Shown in pieces: positions 1 through 6,836 of a stretch of 8,403 nt of DNA. Origin of the DNA: Bacillota bacterium (GTDB taxonomy: Bacteria > Bacillota > Clostridia > Acetivibrionales > DTU013); assembly GCA_023439545.1 (NCBI GenBank), contig JAEXNT010000033.1, positions 1 to 8,403 on the forward strand, written 5' to 3'. The position numbers were made by a program, and so were the translations under genes. The notes beneath the pieces are model-generated. The model saw only the letters and a program-made list of their open reading frames with translations. It searched no databases and was not told where the DNA came from. Each line of letters starts with the position of its first letter. Position 1 is the first letter of the stretch.

Positions 1-2188
1 TTCTGCTCAGCCTGATAAAGTTGACCGCATAACCAGAAACACGGATAGTCAGCTGAGGGTAATTGTAGGGGTCATTCATCGCCTGTTCAAGGACGACGCG
101 TTCAAGGACGTTTATATTTATATGGTGCCCGCCCTGTGAGAAATAGCCGTCCAAAAGCGCGGCAAGGTTCGACTGGCGGGTCGGCGTATCTCTCCCGAGA
201 GACCTGGGCACAAGCGTCATCGTAAGAGAAATACCGTCCTTGCAATATTCGTAAGGTATTTTTGCGACCGAATTCAAAGCGGCAAGCGCACCCATCTTGT
301 CCCTGCCGTGCATGGGATTCGCTCCGGGGGCGAACGGTTCGCCCAGCTTCCTCCCGTCAGGTGTGGAACCCGTCTTTTTGCCGTATACCACATTTGAGGT
401 GATTGTCAGGATGGAAAGCGTATGAATTGCGTTTCTATACGTTTTGTGCTTCCTGAGATCAGTAATGAAGCCTTTTACGATATCGACCGCGATGCTGTCG
501 ACCCTGTCGTCTCCGTTGCCGAACTGGGGGTACGAGCTCTTTATCTCAAAATCCGTGATAAGGCCCCGTTCGTCGCGGATCACTCTTACATAGCCGTATT
601 TCATGGCACTCAGCGAATCCGTAAGCACTGAGAGTCCGGCTATTCCGAAAGCCATCAGCCTTCCGGGCTTGGTGTCGTGCAGCGCCATCATAAGGCGTTC
701 GTAGGCGTATTTGTCATGCATGTAATGAATAGCGTTCATAGTATCGACGTAAAGACCTGCAAGCCATTTCTGGTAGCGTTTGAACCTAGCAAGCACCTTT
801 TTGTAGTCAAGGTACTCTTCAGAGTAGGGCTCGCTTTCGGGAGCAACCAGGTCGCCGGTTATTTCGTCGCGGCCGCCGTTCAAAGCAAGCAGCAGAAGTT
901 TTGGCAGATTGCAGCGGGCGCCGAAGAACTGCATGTCTTTTCCGGTCTTCATTGCGGAAACACAGCAGGAGATACTGTAATCATCCGTGAAATCCAAACG
1001 CATCAGATCGTCATTTTCATACTGTATTGCGCTCGTTACCATTGATACCTTGGCGCAGTATTTCTTGAAGGATTCCGGCAGTTTAACCGACCATAGCACC
1101 GTAAGGTTCGGTTCCGGGGCGGGACCCAGGTTGAACAGCGTATGCAGGAGGCGGTATGTGGTTTTGGCGACCATATGTCTTCCGTCCTCGCACACACCGC
1201 CCAGCGATTCGGTGATCCAGACCGGGTCGCCCGCGAAAAGCTCGTTATAATCGGGAGTGCGCAGATGCCTGATCAGCCTGAGCTTGATAACGAATTGGTC
1301 AATGAGCTCCTGTGCTTCTGTTTCCTCCAGCAGACCGTTTTTTATGTCTCGTTCGATATAAATGTCAAGGAAGGTGGATACCCTGCCCAGGGAGTTCGCA
1401 GCACCGTTGGTTTCCTTCATCGACGCAAGGAATGCAAAATAGATCCACTGTACCGCTTCAAGCGCATTCGAGGCCGGTTTTGTAATATCCGAACCGTATT
1501 GCGACGCCATTTCCACCAGCTCTTTCAGTGCTTCGATCTGTTCGTGCACCTCTTCGCACAGCCTGATGGTTTCTTCGTCCAAACTTCCGCTCTGAAGACC
1601 GGAAATATCCTGCTTCTTTTGTTCGATCAGCCTGTCCGTCCCGTATAACGCAACACGTCTGTAATCCCCGATGATCCTTCCGCGTCCGTAGGCGTCGGGG
1701 AGACCTGTAATAACGCCCGATTTCCTTGCTTTTCGCATTTCGGGGGTATATACGCTGAAAACACCGTCATTATGCGTTTTTCTATATCTGTGGAATACTT
1801 CGTCGAATTTGTCCGGAAGCTTGTATCCGTATGCCTCACAGGACTGCTTTGCCATCCTGATACCGCCGTAAGGCACTATAGACCTTTTGAGCGGCCTGTC
1901 GGTCTGCAGCCCTTTTATGACCTCGTACTGTTCGTCTATATAACCCGGCGCATAGGCTGTGATGCCCGATACAATCCTGGTATCGACGTTCAATACGCCG
2001 CCCTTGACAAGTTCGTCACGCAGCAGCTTTTTGCATTTGCTCCATAGCTTTTTTGTATTGATGCTGGCTTCTTTCAGAAAAGATTCATTTCCATCATAGG
2101 GAGTATAATTTTTGACTATAAAATCCCTGACGTCTGTATTATCGGTCCAATCACCCGGTATGAAGCCGTTCCATGCATTTTCGAACAT
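1..2188 (-). CDS. pflB: Pyruvate formate-lyase (formate C-acetyltransferase), C-terminus cut by window edge
   Basis: This cytoplasmic glycyl-radical enzyme converts pyruvate and CoA to acetyl-CoA and formate in anaerobic metabolism. The frame is open from ATG 2186-2188 to the window edge, giving 729 codons; E. coli PflB has about 760, so roughly 15 residues are missing. The N-terminus (MFENAWNGFIPGDW, then VRDFIVKNYTPYDG) aligns with E. coli PflB. The adjacent catalytic cysteines are C408-C409 in SCCVSAM, and the radical glycine is G719 in RVSGYAVNF, matching E. coli C418/C419 and G734. The start is supported by GAGAGGTG seven bases upstream. The gene follows its own promoter and a ZTP riboswitch. 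The activating radical-SAM enzyme (pflA) often lies just downstream, which here would be outside the window. No frameshift or missing key residue is seen. Confidence 0.96.
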   Translation of the reverse strand, partial: MFENAWNGFIPGDWTDNTDVRDFIVKNYTPYDGNESFLKEASINTKKLWSKCKKLLRDELVKGGVLNVDTRIVSGITAYAPGYIDEQYEVIKGLQTDRPLKRSIVPYGGIRMAKQSCEAYGYKLPDKFDEVFHRYRKTHNDGVFSVYTPEMRKARKSGVITGLPDAYGRGRIIGDYRRVALYGTDRLIEQKKQDISGLQSGSLDEETIRLCEEVHEQIEALKELVEMASQYGSDITKPASNALEAVQWIYFAFLASMKETNGAANSLGRVSTFLDIYIERDIKNGLLEETEAQELIDQFVIKLRLIRHLRTPDYNELFAGDPVWITESLGGVCEDGRHMVAKTTYRLLHTLFNLGPAPEPNLTVLWSVKLPESFKKYCAKVSMVTSAIQYENDDLMRLDFTDDYSISCCVSAMKTGKDMQFFGARCNLPKLLLLALNGGRDEITGDLVAPESEPYSEEYLDYKKVLARFKRYQKWLAGLYVDTMNAIHYMHDKYAYERLMMALHDTKPGRLMAFGIAGLSVLTDSLSAMKYGYVRVIRDERGLITDFEIKSSYPQFGNGDDRVDSIAVDIVKGFITDLRKHKTYRNAIHTLSILTITSNVVYGKKTGSTPDGRKLGEPFAPGANPMHGRDKMGALAALNSVAKIPYEYCKDGISLTMTLVPRSLGRDTPTRQSNLAALLDGYFSQGGHHININVLERVVLEQAMNDPYNYPQLTIRVSGYAVNFIRLSR

Positions 2189-2195
2189 ATCTGGA

Positions 2196-2203
2196 CACCT
2201 CTC
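2196..2203 (-). promoter_or_regulatory. Ribosome binding site of pflB
   Basis: GAGAGGTG lies seven bases before the ATG at 2188 and fixes that start. It sits only 17 bases after the riboswitch aptamer, and its AGGTG can pair with CGCCT at 2224-2228 inside the aptamer, so it is the likely control point. Confidence 0.75.
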
Positions 2204-2220
2204 ATCATGCACAGTTCATA

Positions 2221-2294
2221 CCCAGGCGGACGGCAATAAGTACGGGATCCGCGCTCCCTTGTGGTTTATTCCACTTCCGCCAGTTGCGCGTCCC
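2221..2294 (-). promoter_or_regulatory. ZTP riboswitch (pfl motif) in the pflB leader
   Basis: The RNA senses ZTP/ZMP (AICAR nucleotides), which accumulate when 10-formyl-tetrahydrofolate is scarce, and usually turns expression on. The transcript shows the class features in order. P1 is GGGA+CGCGC (2286-2294) pairing with GCGCG+TCCC around a GA bulge (2244-2254). A junction ACTGGCG follows P1. The P2 hairpin is GTGG-AATAAA-CCAC (2261-2274). The conserved GGGAGCG comes next, and the terminal CCGCCTGGG lies at 2221-2229. GGCG of the junction (2278-2281) can form the expected pseudoknot with CGCC of the last hairpin. The class was named for its occurrence upstream of pfl genes, so the position fits. 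No hairpin with a U run lies between the aptamer and the start codon, so control is probably translational. The assignment comes from recognised consensus elements, not from a covariance-model search. Confidence 0.87.
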
Positions 2295-2310
2295 TTTAAA
2301 TTATGCTTCA

Positions 2311-2339
2311 AGTATACCGATACGGATGATGTTTGTCAA
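2311..2339 (-). promoter_or_regulatory. Near-consensus sigma-A promoter of pflB
   Basis: A -35 box TTGACA (2334-2339) and a -10 box TATACT (2311-2316) are separated by exactly 17 bases. Transcription should begin near 2304, about ten bases before the riboswitch P1 stem. Only one base departs from consensus across both hexamers, so the promoter should be strong, leaving regulation largely to the leader RNA. I see no clear Rex, Fnr or cre operator around it. Confidence 0.85.
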
Positions 2340-2377
2340 TCAACTCGGCCTGATAAAAACAGAACCATGATAGAACT

Positions 2378-2405
2378 AAGCGGCAGGTGGTGATACCCGC
2401 CGCTT
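2378..2405 (-). terminator. Candidate terminator hairpin after the cellulase gene
   Basis: A seven-base-pair stem (AAGCGGC with GCCGCTT) continues after one mismatch as GGT/ACC around a six-base loop. It lies about 140 bases after the cellulase stop and just before the pflB promoter, which is where a terminator would be expected. The U-rich tail is poor: on the minus strand the only T run (2355-2359) begins 18 bases after the stem. It may be a weak or factor-dependent terminator, or only a stable 3' end. Confidence 0.35.
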
Positions 2406-2467
2406 GTATTGCCTGTAGCATTTTGTTTGCTGACATTTCCGCCGCTGATTGACCCGGCAGCCTGTAT

Positions 2468-2547
2468 TTCAAGCCCAGCTCTCTTCAAGCCCAGCTCTCT
2501 TCAAGCCCAGCTCTCCTCAAGCTCAACTCTCTTCAAGCCCAGCTCTA
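2468..2547. repeat. Five tandem copies of a 16-bp repeat next to the cellulase stop codon
   Basis: The plus-strand unit TTCAAGCCCAGCTCTC is repeated head to tail without spacers, at 2468, 2484, 2500, 2516 and 2532. Copies 1-3 are identical, copy 4 has three changes, and copy 5 differs only at its last base. That last copy runs into the TAG stop of the cellulase (2545-2547). Sixteen is not a multiple of three and nothing is coded here. It is a small minisatellite likely to vary in copy number between strains. Confidence 0.93.
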
Positions 2548-5500
2548 TTTATGAGGTTTGCCTGTAGGAATTATTTTTTCGAAAACCGCTGTGACTGTCA
2601 CATTCGAGGCAGGCATTATGAAGCTTGTGCCGAATATCGCGATATTTTTCTTCCCATAGCTGTAGCAAAGCGAACCGAGTTTCAGCCTGCAGCCCTTATC
2701 CGGCGTCACCGTCAGATATACACGTTTTCCAGGAGCGGCACTGTTTGGCGAGGCAACGATTTTTCCGCCTGTGAGAGGGCCGATATTGACCTTGTATACG
2801 TTGAGCTCGAACTCGGCTTTGATCGTTACATTTGAAGACGGTAATACGAAGCTGCTGCCTTTTATTAATATATCCTCCGTCCCGTTATTATACCGGAGCG
2901 AGCCTGCCTTCAGGCGATAGCCCCTGTTCGGGATCACTGCCAGATATATACGTTTTCCGGGTGCTGCGACATTTGGAGCAGCGATGATTTTTCCACCGTT
3001 AAGGGGCGCAACGGTGACCTTGTATACGTCGAGTTCGAATACAGCTGATATTGTAACGTTGGCGGCGGGCATTGCGAAGCTTGATCCAGATATAGCAACG
3101 TCGGCCGTTCCGTCATTGTACTTGAGCGAACCGGGTTTGAGGCGGAAGCTCTTGAACGGTTTGACAGTCAGATTGACAATATCGCCGATGCCTGCGACTG
3201 TCGGGGATGCGGTGATCCAGCCGAATTTCGATGGGGTGACTTTCACGGTATACATATTTTTTTCGAACTGCGCCGTAACTGTCACGTTCGAGGCAGGCAG
3301 CACAAAGCTGTTTCCCGTGATTGCCTTTTCAGCCGTGCCGTCATTATACCTGAGCGAGCCTGCTACGTACCTGTAGCCTGCGTTGGGAGTCACGGTAACG
3401 TTGATCGCCGTACCTGCCGCGGCCATTAAGGGATCGGCCGTTATGCTTCCACCGGCCGCAGTTCCGGTTGTGACAGTATATTTGTCCTCAGGTGAGAATC
3501 TTACATTGTCGACGTACATCCTGCCTGCAAAATCGCTTTCAACGTCGGCAACGACAATCGTAACGTCGCGTATCTGCGTATCGGGAGCAAGCGCCTTGCC
3601 ATCGTTCAGCAGGTCGAGGTCGAAGCGCGCCGGAATCCGGTAAAGGCCTTCGCTGGTCCTATCATACCCGGCAAGCGCCGTGAGCGGAATATTCACGTTG
3701 TTCGAGCACTGCGCCCAATATCCGAGAGACGGCGGCGCGAGGGCCAGATTGACCGAAAGAGTTCCTGTAGTTGCACGAACCGGAGCGAGGTACAGATCGA
3801 AATCGATATATTTGTTTTGCCCGCGTACCGCATTTATATTCGCAAGCACAAGCCGGGGCGCCGAGGCCCAGCCGTCGGAAGGCTTGACTTCAGGATAGGC
3901 GGCCTCCCAGGTTAGCGCTTTCGACCCATTGGCGACGCCTATTGTCAGCGCGGTTTTAACACCTGATTCCTGTGCCCATGCCCAGCCCTGACGGGTGGAA
4001 TCCTCGAAGTCCGAAGGAAGCTTGGGTGTTCCGAGGGGGTCATGAACTACGGGTGGTTCTACGTAGGCACGATTTCCCGTAACCGTGATGTTGTCTATGG
4101 ATACTGCGTCAACAGAAGAGCCTATGAACAGTATTAGGTTGGTCATTTTGCTGTCAATGCTGTCTGCTCCTATTGTTCCGAGGTTGGGGGCGTCCGCGGT
4201 GTTTATGCTTATCGTGGTTCTATAGGTGCCGTCGCTTAGCCTGTTGGCGTCATTCAAAACCGCCTTTATTGTTTTAGCCGGGTTTGCCCAGCCATGCGAA
4301 GCACTTTGTGGTATTGCGCCTATTGCTGCTTCTCCGGGTTCGGTCGTTACTATGTCCATTTTCAGAGTCTCTGCGCCCAGTATATCGACCCTGTGGTCGT
4401 CTGTGGTATTATCGGCCGACAAGCGCAGATTGCCCCAGTAATTGGTTTCGGACAGGTCTGTGCTGCCTGCTGTCTTCAGACCGCTTATCTTAAGCATGTC
4501 ATTGCTATTGGATACCGCAATACCGTTTGCTTCCTTTACCGGGCTGTCTCCATTGACGCCGAAGCCCTGCACGGTTCCGTCGTTGAAGTCCCAGGCTACT
4601 GTGGAATAATCCTTCGTGGGCGTACGGTCGATGGGTTCGTATGTTATTCCTTTGATGCGTGCCCGTGCATATTCGCCGGACAGGGTCAGCTCCTTGATTT
4701 CCCAAAGCTGATCATTGCCGGGATCCAGGCTTGTCGCATCCTGCTTGTTCAGCTCGAACGGCATGAAAGCCGCCGATGTTTCGTTTTTGTTGGTCAGCGA
4801 CCAGTTACACCAGCCGACATTGTTGGCATTGAGGAATTCCAGCCATTCATCCGCCTTATCGAGGAAGGGACCGTTGTTTCCGCTGGCTTCGCTGGCGCCC
4901 CATTCGGAGGCAAAGATTGCTTCGCCATGTTCCAATGCGTACCGTGCATTGCTCATGACGTTGTCCCTGTCGGAGCTGTCCGCAGCGGGCATGTGCGTGC
5001 CTGTATAGAAGTGTACGGTATATACTGTATTGGCGTCGGCGATCGGGTTATCGGCCGCAAGATCGGGACGCTGACTCCAGTTGGGGCTCCCTACCATGAC
5101 TATGTTCTGGTTGCCGCTGTCGCGGAGCATTTGTATAATGGGTTCGGCATATGATTTTACCTTCGCCCACCCGGCAGCGTCGTTTGTAACACCCGGTGCA
5201 TTGCCGTTAGGCTCATTTGCGATCTCGTACAGGATATTGGGATCGTTCGGGTATTTCGAGGAGACCGTTTCAAAAAACTCCATCGCGCCGGAATACTCGG
5301 CTGCATTGGGATCTCCCGGCGTCAGCACATGCCAGTCTACAATGATGTACATATTGCTGTTCCTCGCGTACGTGACTCCATTGTCGATGAGTCCCATTAT
5401 TGCAGCCGCTGTCGCAGCATCCTTGCCGTAGCCGTTTTCAGTGACATAAACGGCAAGGCGGATCACATTGGAACCCCAGTCGTTTGAAAGCGCCGCAAAT

Positions 5501-6519
5501 GCGTTATCGTTTATGATAGCGGGGAACCACTGCAGACCGTGAGTGCTCATTCCGCGCAATTGAACCGGATTTCCGTCCTGGCCGCAGATCATTTTTTGAC
5601 CGTCTACAGCAAGGACCTGAAGCGCTCCTGCTTCGGAAGGCTTCCTTACTGCGGCGTTCCCGATAAGGTGGGAGAAGGGAGCCTTTTCGAATTCCGCTGA
5701 TACTGTCACGTTTGCAGCGGGCATGATAAAGCTGTTACCGGTTATGGCAGTTGTGACCGCGCCGTCGGTATATGAAAGCGTTCCGGCTTTCAAACGGTTG
5801 CCGGGATCAGGTGTGACCGTGAGGTTTACAGTCCTGCCGGCCAGCGCGGATGCAGGATCCGCCGTTATGCTTCCGCCGGCCAGCGCTGCGATACTGACCG
5901 AATAGCTGTCTTCTTTCACAAACGAGATGTTATCAAGGGATAGAGAGTCTACGGACGAGCCGACAAACAATATGATATTGGTCATCCGATTGTCTGTCGC
6001 ATGATTTGCGATAAGCCCAAGATTCGGCGAATCCTCGGTCGTGATGCTGACAGTGGCTCTATAAGCTCCGCTGCCGTTATCAGTGAAATCTTCGGGGTCG
6101 ATCCTGACAGCCCGGGCCGGATTCGTCCAGCCGTTGGAGCTGCTTTGCGGAATTGCCGCAAAGGTTGCGGACGCAGGCGTTGTGGAAATGACGTCGAGTG
6201 TGAGCGTTGTCATACCTTTGATGTCGGAGGATTTGCCCCAGCCGTCCGCAGACAGCCGGACATTGGCCCAGTAGTTGCCTGAGGAAAGATCGTTGCTGGC
6301 GCTTAGCCCTGTCAGCTTCAAAGCGCCGTTTTCATTCTCTGTGATGATTGATTTTACCGGGCTGTCGCCATTTATGCCAAATCCCTGGGTCGTACCGTCA
6401 TCGAAATCCCATACCACTGAAGATGTTTCCGCAGCGCCGGCCATTGCAGGCATCATGGAGAACATCAGCGCTAGGATCATAAGAACGGCAAAAATGCTTT
6501 TTGTCCATCCTTTTTTCAT
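2545..6519 (-). CDS. Secreted multidomain GH5 endoglucanase with CBM17- and CBM28-like modules and InlB-type repeats
   Basis: This 1324-residue protein should hydrolyse internal beta-1,4 bonds of cellulose outside the cell. A signal peptide (MKK, hydrophobic core, AMAGAA) is cleaved near residues 27-30. Modules in order are: CBM17-like (about 33-203), one InlB-type repeat (206-279), GH5 (about 285-632), CBM17-like (637-817), CBM28-like (822-1011) and four InlB-type repeats (1014-1315). The GH5 active site is complete: R354, H397 in VDWH, N435-E436 (acid/base) in IANEPNG, H503 and Y505, nucleophile E539 in ASEWGAS, and W573. The GH5-CBM17-CBM28 core resembles Bacillus alkaline cellulases (Cel5, strain 1139 and KSM-635 type). 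The additional N-terminal CBM17 and the repeats set it apart. There is no dockerin, SLH or LPXTG signal, so it is a free enzyme or is held by its repeats. AAGGAGG seven bases before the ATG supports the start. Confidence 0.95.
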   Translation of the reverse strand: MKKGWTKSIFAVLMILALMFSMMPAMAGAAETSSVVWDFDDGTTQGFGINGDSPVKSIITENENGALKLTGLSASNDLSSGNYWANVRLSADGWGKSSDIKGMTTLTLDVISTTPASATFAAIPQSSSNGWTNPARAVRIDPEDFTDNGSGAYRATVSITTEDSPNLGLIANHATDNRMTNIILFVGSSVDSLSLDNISFVKEDSYSVSIAALAGGSITADPASALAGRTVNLTVTPDPGNRLKAGTLSYTDGAVTTAITGNSFIMPAANVTVSAEFEKAPFSHLIGNAAVRKPSEAGALQVLAVDGQKMICGQDGNPVQLRGMSTHGLQWFPAIINDNAFAALSNDWGSNVIRLAVYVTENGYGKDAATAAAIMGLIDNGVTYARNSNMYIIVDWHVLTPGDPNAAEYSGAMEFFETVSSKYPNDPNILYEIANEPNGNAPGVTNDAAGWAKVKSYAEPIIQMLRDSGNQNIVMVGSPNWSQRPDLAADNPIADANTVYTVHFYTGTHMPAADSSDRDNVMSNARYALEHGEAIFASEWGASEASGNNGPFLDKADEWLEFLNANNVGWCNWSLTNKNETSAAFMPFELNKQDATSLDPGNDQLWEIKELTLSGEYARARIKGITYEPIDRTPTKDYSTVAWDFNDGTVQGFGVNGDSPVKEANGIAVSNSNDMLKISGLKTAGSTDLSETNYWGNLRLSADNTTDDHRVDILGAETLKMDIVTTEPGEAAIGAIPQSASHGWANPAKTIKAVLNDANRLSDGTYRTTISINTADAPNLGTIGADSIDSKMTNLILFIGSSVDAVSIDNITVTGNRAYVEPPVVHDPLGTPKLPSDFEDSTRQGWAWAQESGVKTALTIGVANGSKALTWEAAYPEVKPSDGWASAPRLVLANINAVRGQNKYIDFDLYLAPVRATTGTLSVNLALAPPSLGYWAQCSNNVNIPLTALAGYDRTSEGLYRIPARFDLDLLNDGKALAPDTQIRDVTIVVADVESDFAGRMYVDNVRFSPEDKYTVTTGTAAGGSITADPLMAAAGTAINVTVTPNAGYRYVAGSLRYNDGTAEKAITGNSFVLPASNVTVTAQFEKNMYTVKVTPSKFGWITASPTVAGIGDIVNLTVKPFKSFRLKPGSLKYNDGTADVAISGSSFAMPAANVTISAVFELDVYKVTVAPLNGGKIIAAPNVAAPGKRIYLAVIPNRGYRLKAGSLRYNNGTEDILIKGSSFVLPSSNVTIKAEFELNVYKVNIGPLTGGKIVASPNSAAPGKRVYLTVTPDKGCRLKLGSLCYSYGKKNIAIFGTSFIMPASNVTVTAVFEKIIPTGKPHK
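2575..3480 (-). repeat. Four tandem InlB-type (beta-grasp) repeat units inside the cellulase
   Basis: Units start at residues 1014, 1090, 1166 and 1242, an exact period of 76 residues (228 bp). Each begins Y-[TK]-V, has a glycine-rich turn, a P-x-x-x-[FYC]-R motif, a G-S-L-x-Y core, and ends S-F-x-x-P-x-[AS]-N-V-T followed by FE. A fifth diverged copy lies apart at residues 206-279 (5683-5904), before the catalytic domain. Such divergent InlB B-repeats occur in Gram-positive surface and secreted proteins as spacers or adhesion modules. Their role here is inferred. Confidence 0.88.
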
Positions 6520-6526
6520 ACTGCTT

Positions 6527-6533
6527 CCTCCTT
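6527..6533 (-). promoter_or_regulatory. Ribosome binding site of the cellulase gene
   Basis: AAGGAGG, a full match to the anti-Shine-Dalgarno core, lies seven bases before ATG 6517-6519 and decides the start of the signal peptide. Confidence 0.92.
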
Positions 6534-6651
6534 AAAAATAGTTGGTTCAAGGTTTATGCAATTGAAGCAAAACTTTTTTGTTTTGTATGCTGTCCTCAGT
6601 GGAAGTTGTGTTGGTTGTGGGTGAGGTGGAAAATATGTTAATTACTGTATA

Positions 6652-6680
6652 ATTATAACATTGGGCGATTAACAGGACAA
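6652..6680 (-). promoter_or_regulatory. Sigma-A promoter of the cellulase gene
   Basis: A -10 box TATAAT (6652-6657), preceded by TG in the extended position, lies 17 bases after TTGTCC (6675-6680). Transcription would start near 6645 and leave a leader of about 125 bases. The first 47 bases of that leader contain no G. The promoter lies downstream of both terminators of the preceding gene, so the cellulase is transcribed independently. No cre-like operator was found. Confidence 0.72.
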
Positions 6681-6726
6681 TCTATATAAATATTTCCTGC
6701 ACCTGTTCGGCATGCAGCTTCGGCAT

Positions 6727-6753
6727 AAAAAGGAGCATGATGAAAAATGCTCC
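6727..6753 (-). terminator. Second intrinsic terminator after the phosphofructokinase gene
   Basis: On the minus strand, GGAGCAT and ATGCTCC form a seven-base-pair stem around an eight-base loop, followed directly by TTTTT (6727-6731). It lies eight bases beyond the U run of the first terminator and acts as a back-up. Confidence 0.85.
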
Positions 6754-6760
6754 GGAAACG

Positions 6761-6789
6761 AAAAAGGCAGGATGTATGGTCATCCTGCC
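6761..6789 (-). terminator. Intrinsic terminator of the phosphofructokinase gene
   Basis: A perfect nine-base-pair stem (GGCAGGATG with CATCCTGCC) with a six-base loop is followed on the minus strand by TTTTT (6761-6765). It begins 47 bases after the gene's stop codon. Confidence 0.93.
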
Positions 6790-6836
6790 CTGAAAATGTC
6801 TTATTGTTTTGAAGATTGGTTTGAAGCCCGACATTA

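Noticed and set aside
1142..1648. Plus-strand open frame of 168 codons
   Set aside because: It is antisense to pflB, which is open throughout and conserved.
2189..2345. Tetrahydrofolate riboswitch instead of ZTP
   Set aside because: The P1/P2 arrangement, GGGAGCG and terminal CCGCCTGGG with its pseudoknot partner fit the ZTP class, and the tetrahydrofolate aptamer consensus is absent.
2468..2547. CRISPR array
   Set aside because: The 16-bp units are directly adjacent with no spacers and are too short for CRISPR repeats.
2449..2835. Plus-strand open frame starting in the 16-bp repeats
   Set aside because: The repeat region happens to lack stops in this frame and the rest is antisense to the cellulase C-terminus. 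The protein has no recognisable content.
4294..5154. Plus-strand open frame of 286 codons
   Set aside because: It lies wholly antisense to the GH5 and CBM17 part of the cellulase, whose catalytic residues are intact. It matches no family I recognise and has no ribosome binding site.
6540..6700. Catabolite-repression (cre) operator at the cellulase promoter
   Set aside because: I looked for a TGNAANCG-type palindrome on both strands and found no acceptable match here or at the other two promoters.
6697..6717. Hairpin CTGCA/TGCAG as a third terminator
   Set aside because: Only five pairs with an 11-base loop and no T run after it on the minus strand; it overlaps the region upstream of the cellulase promoter.
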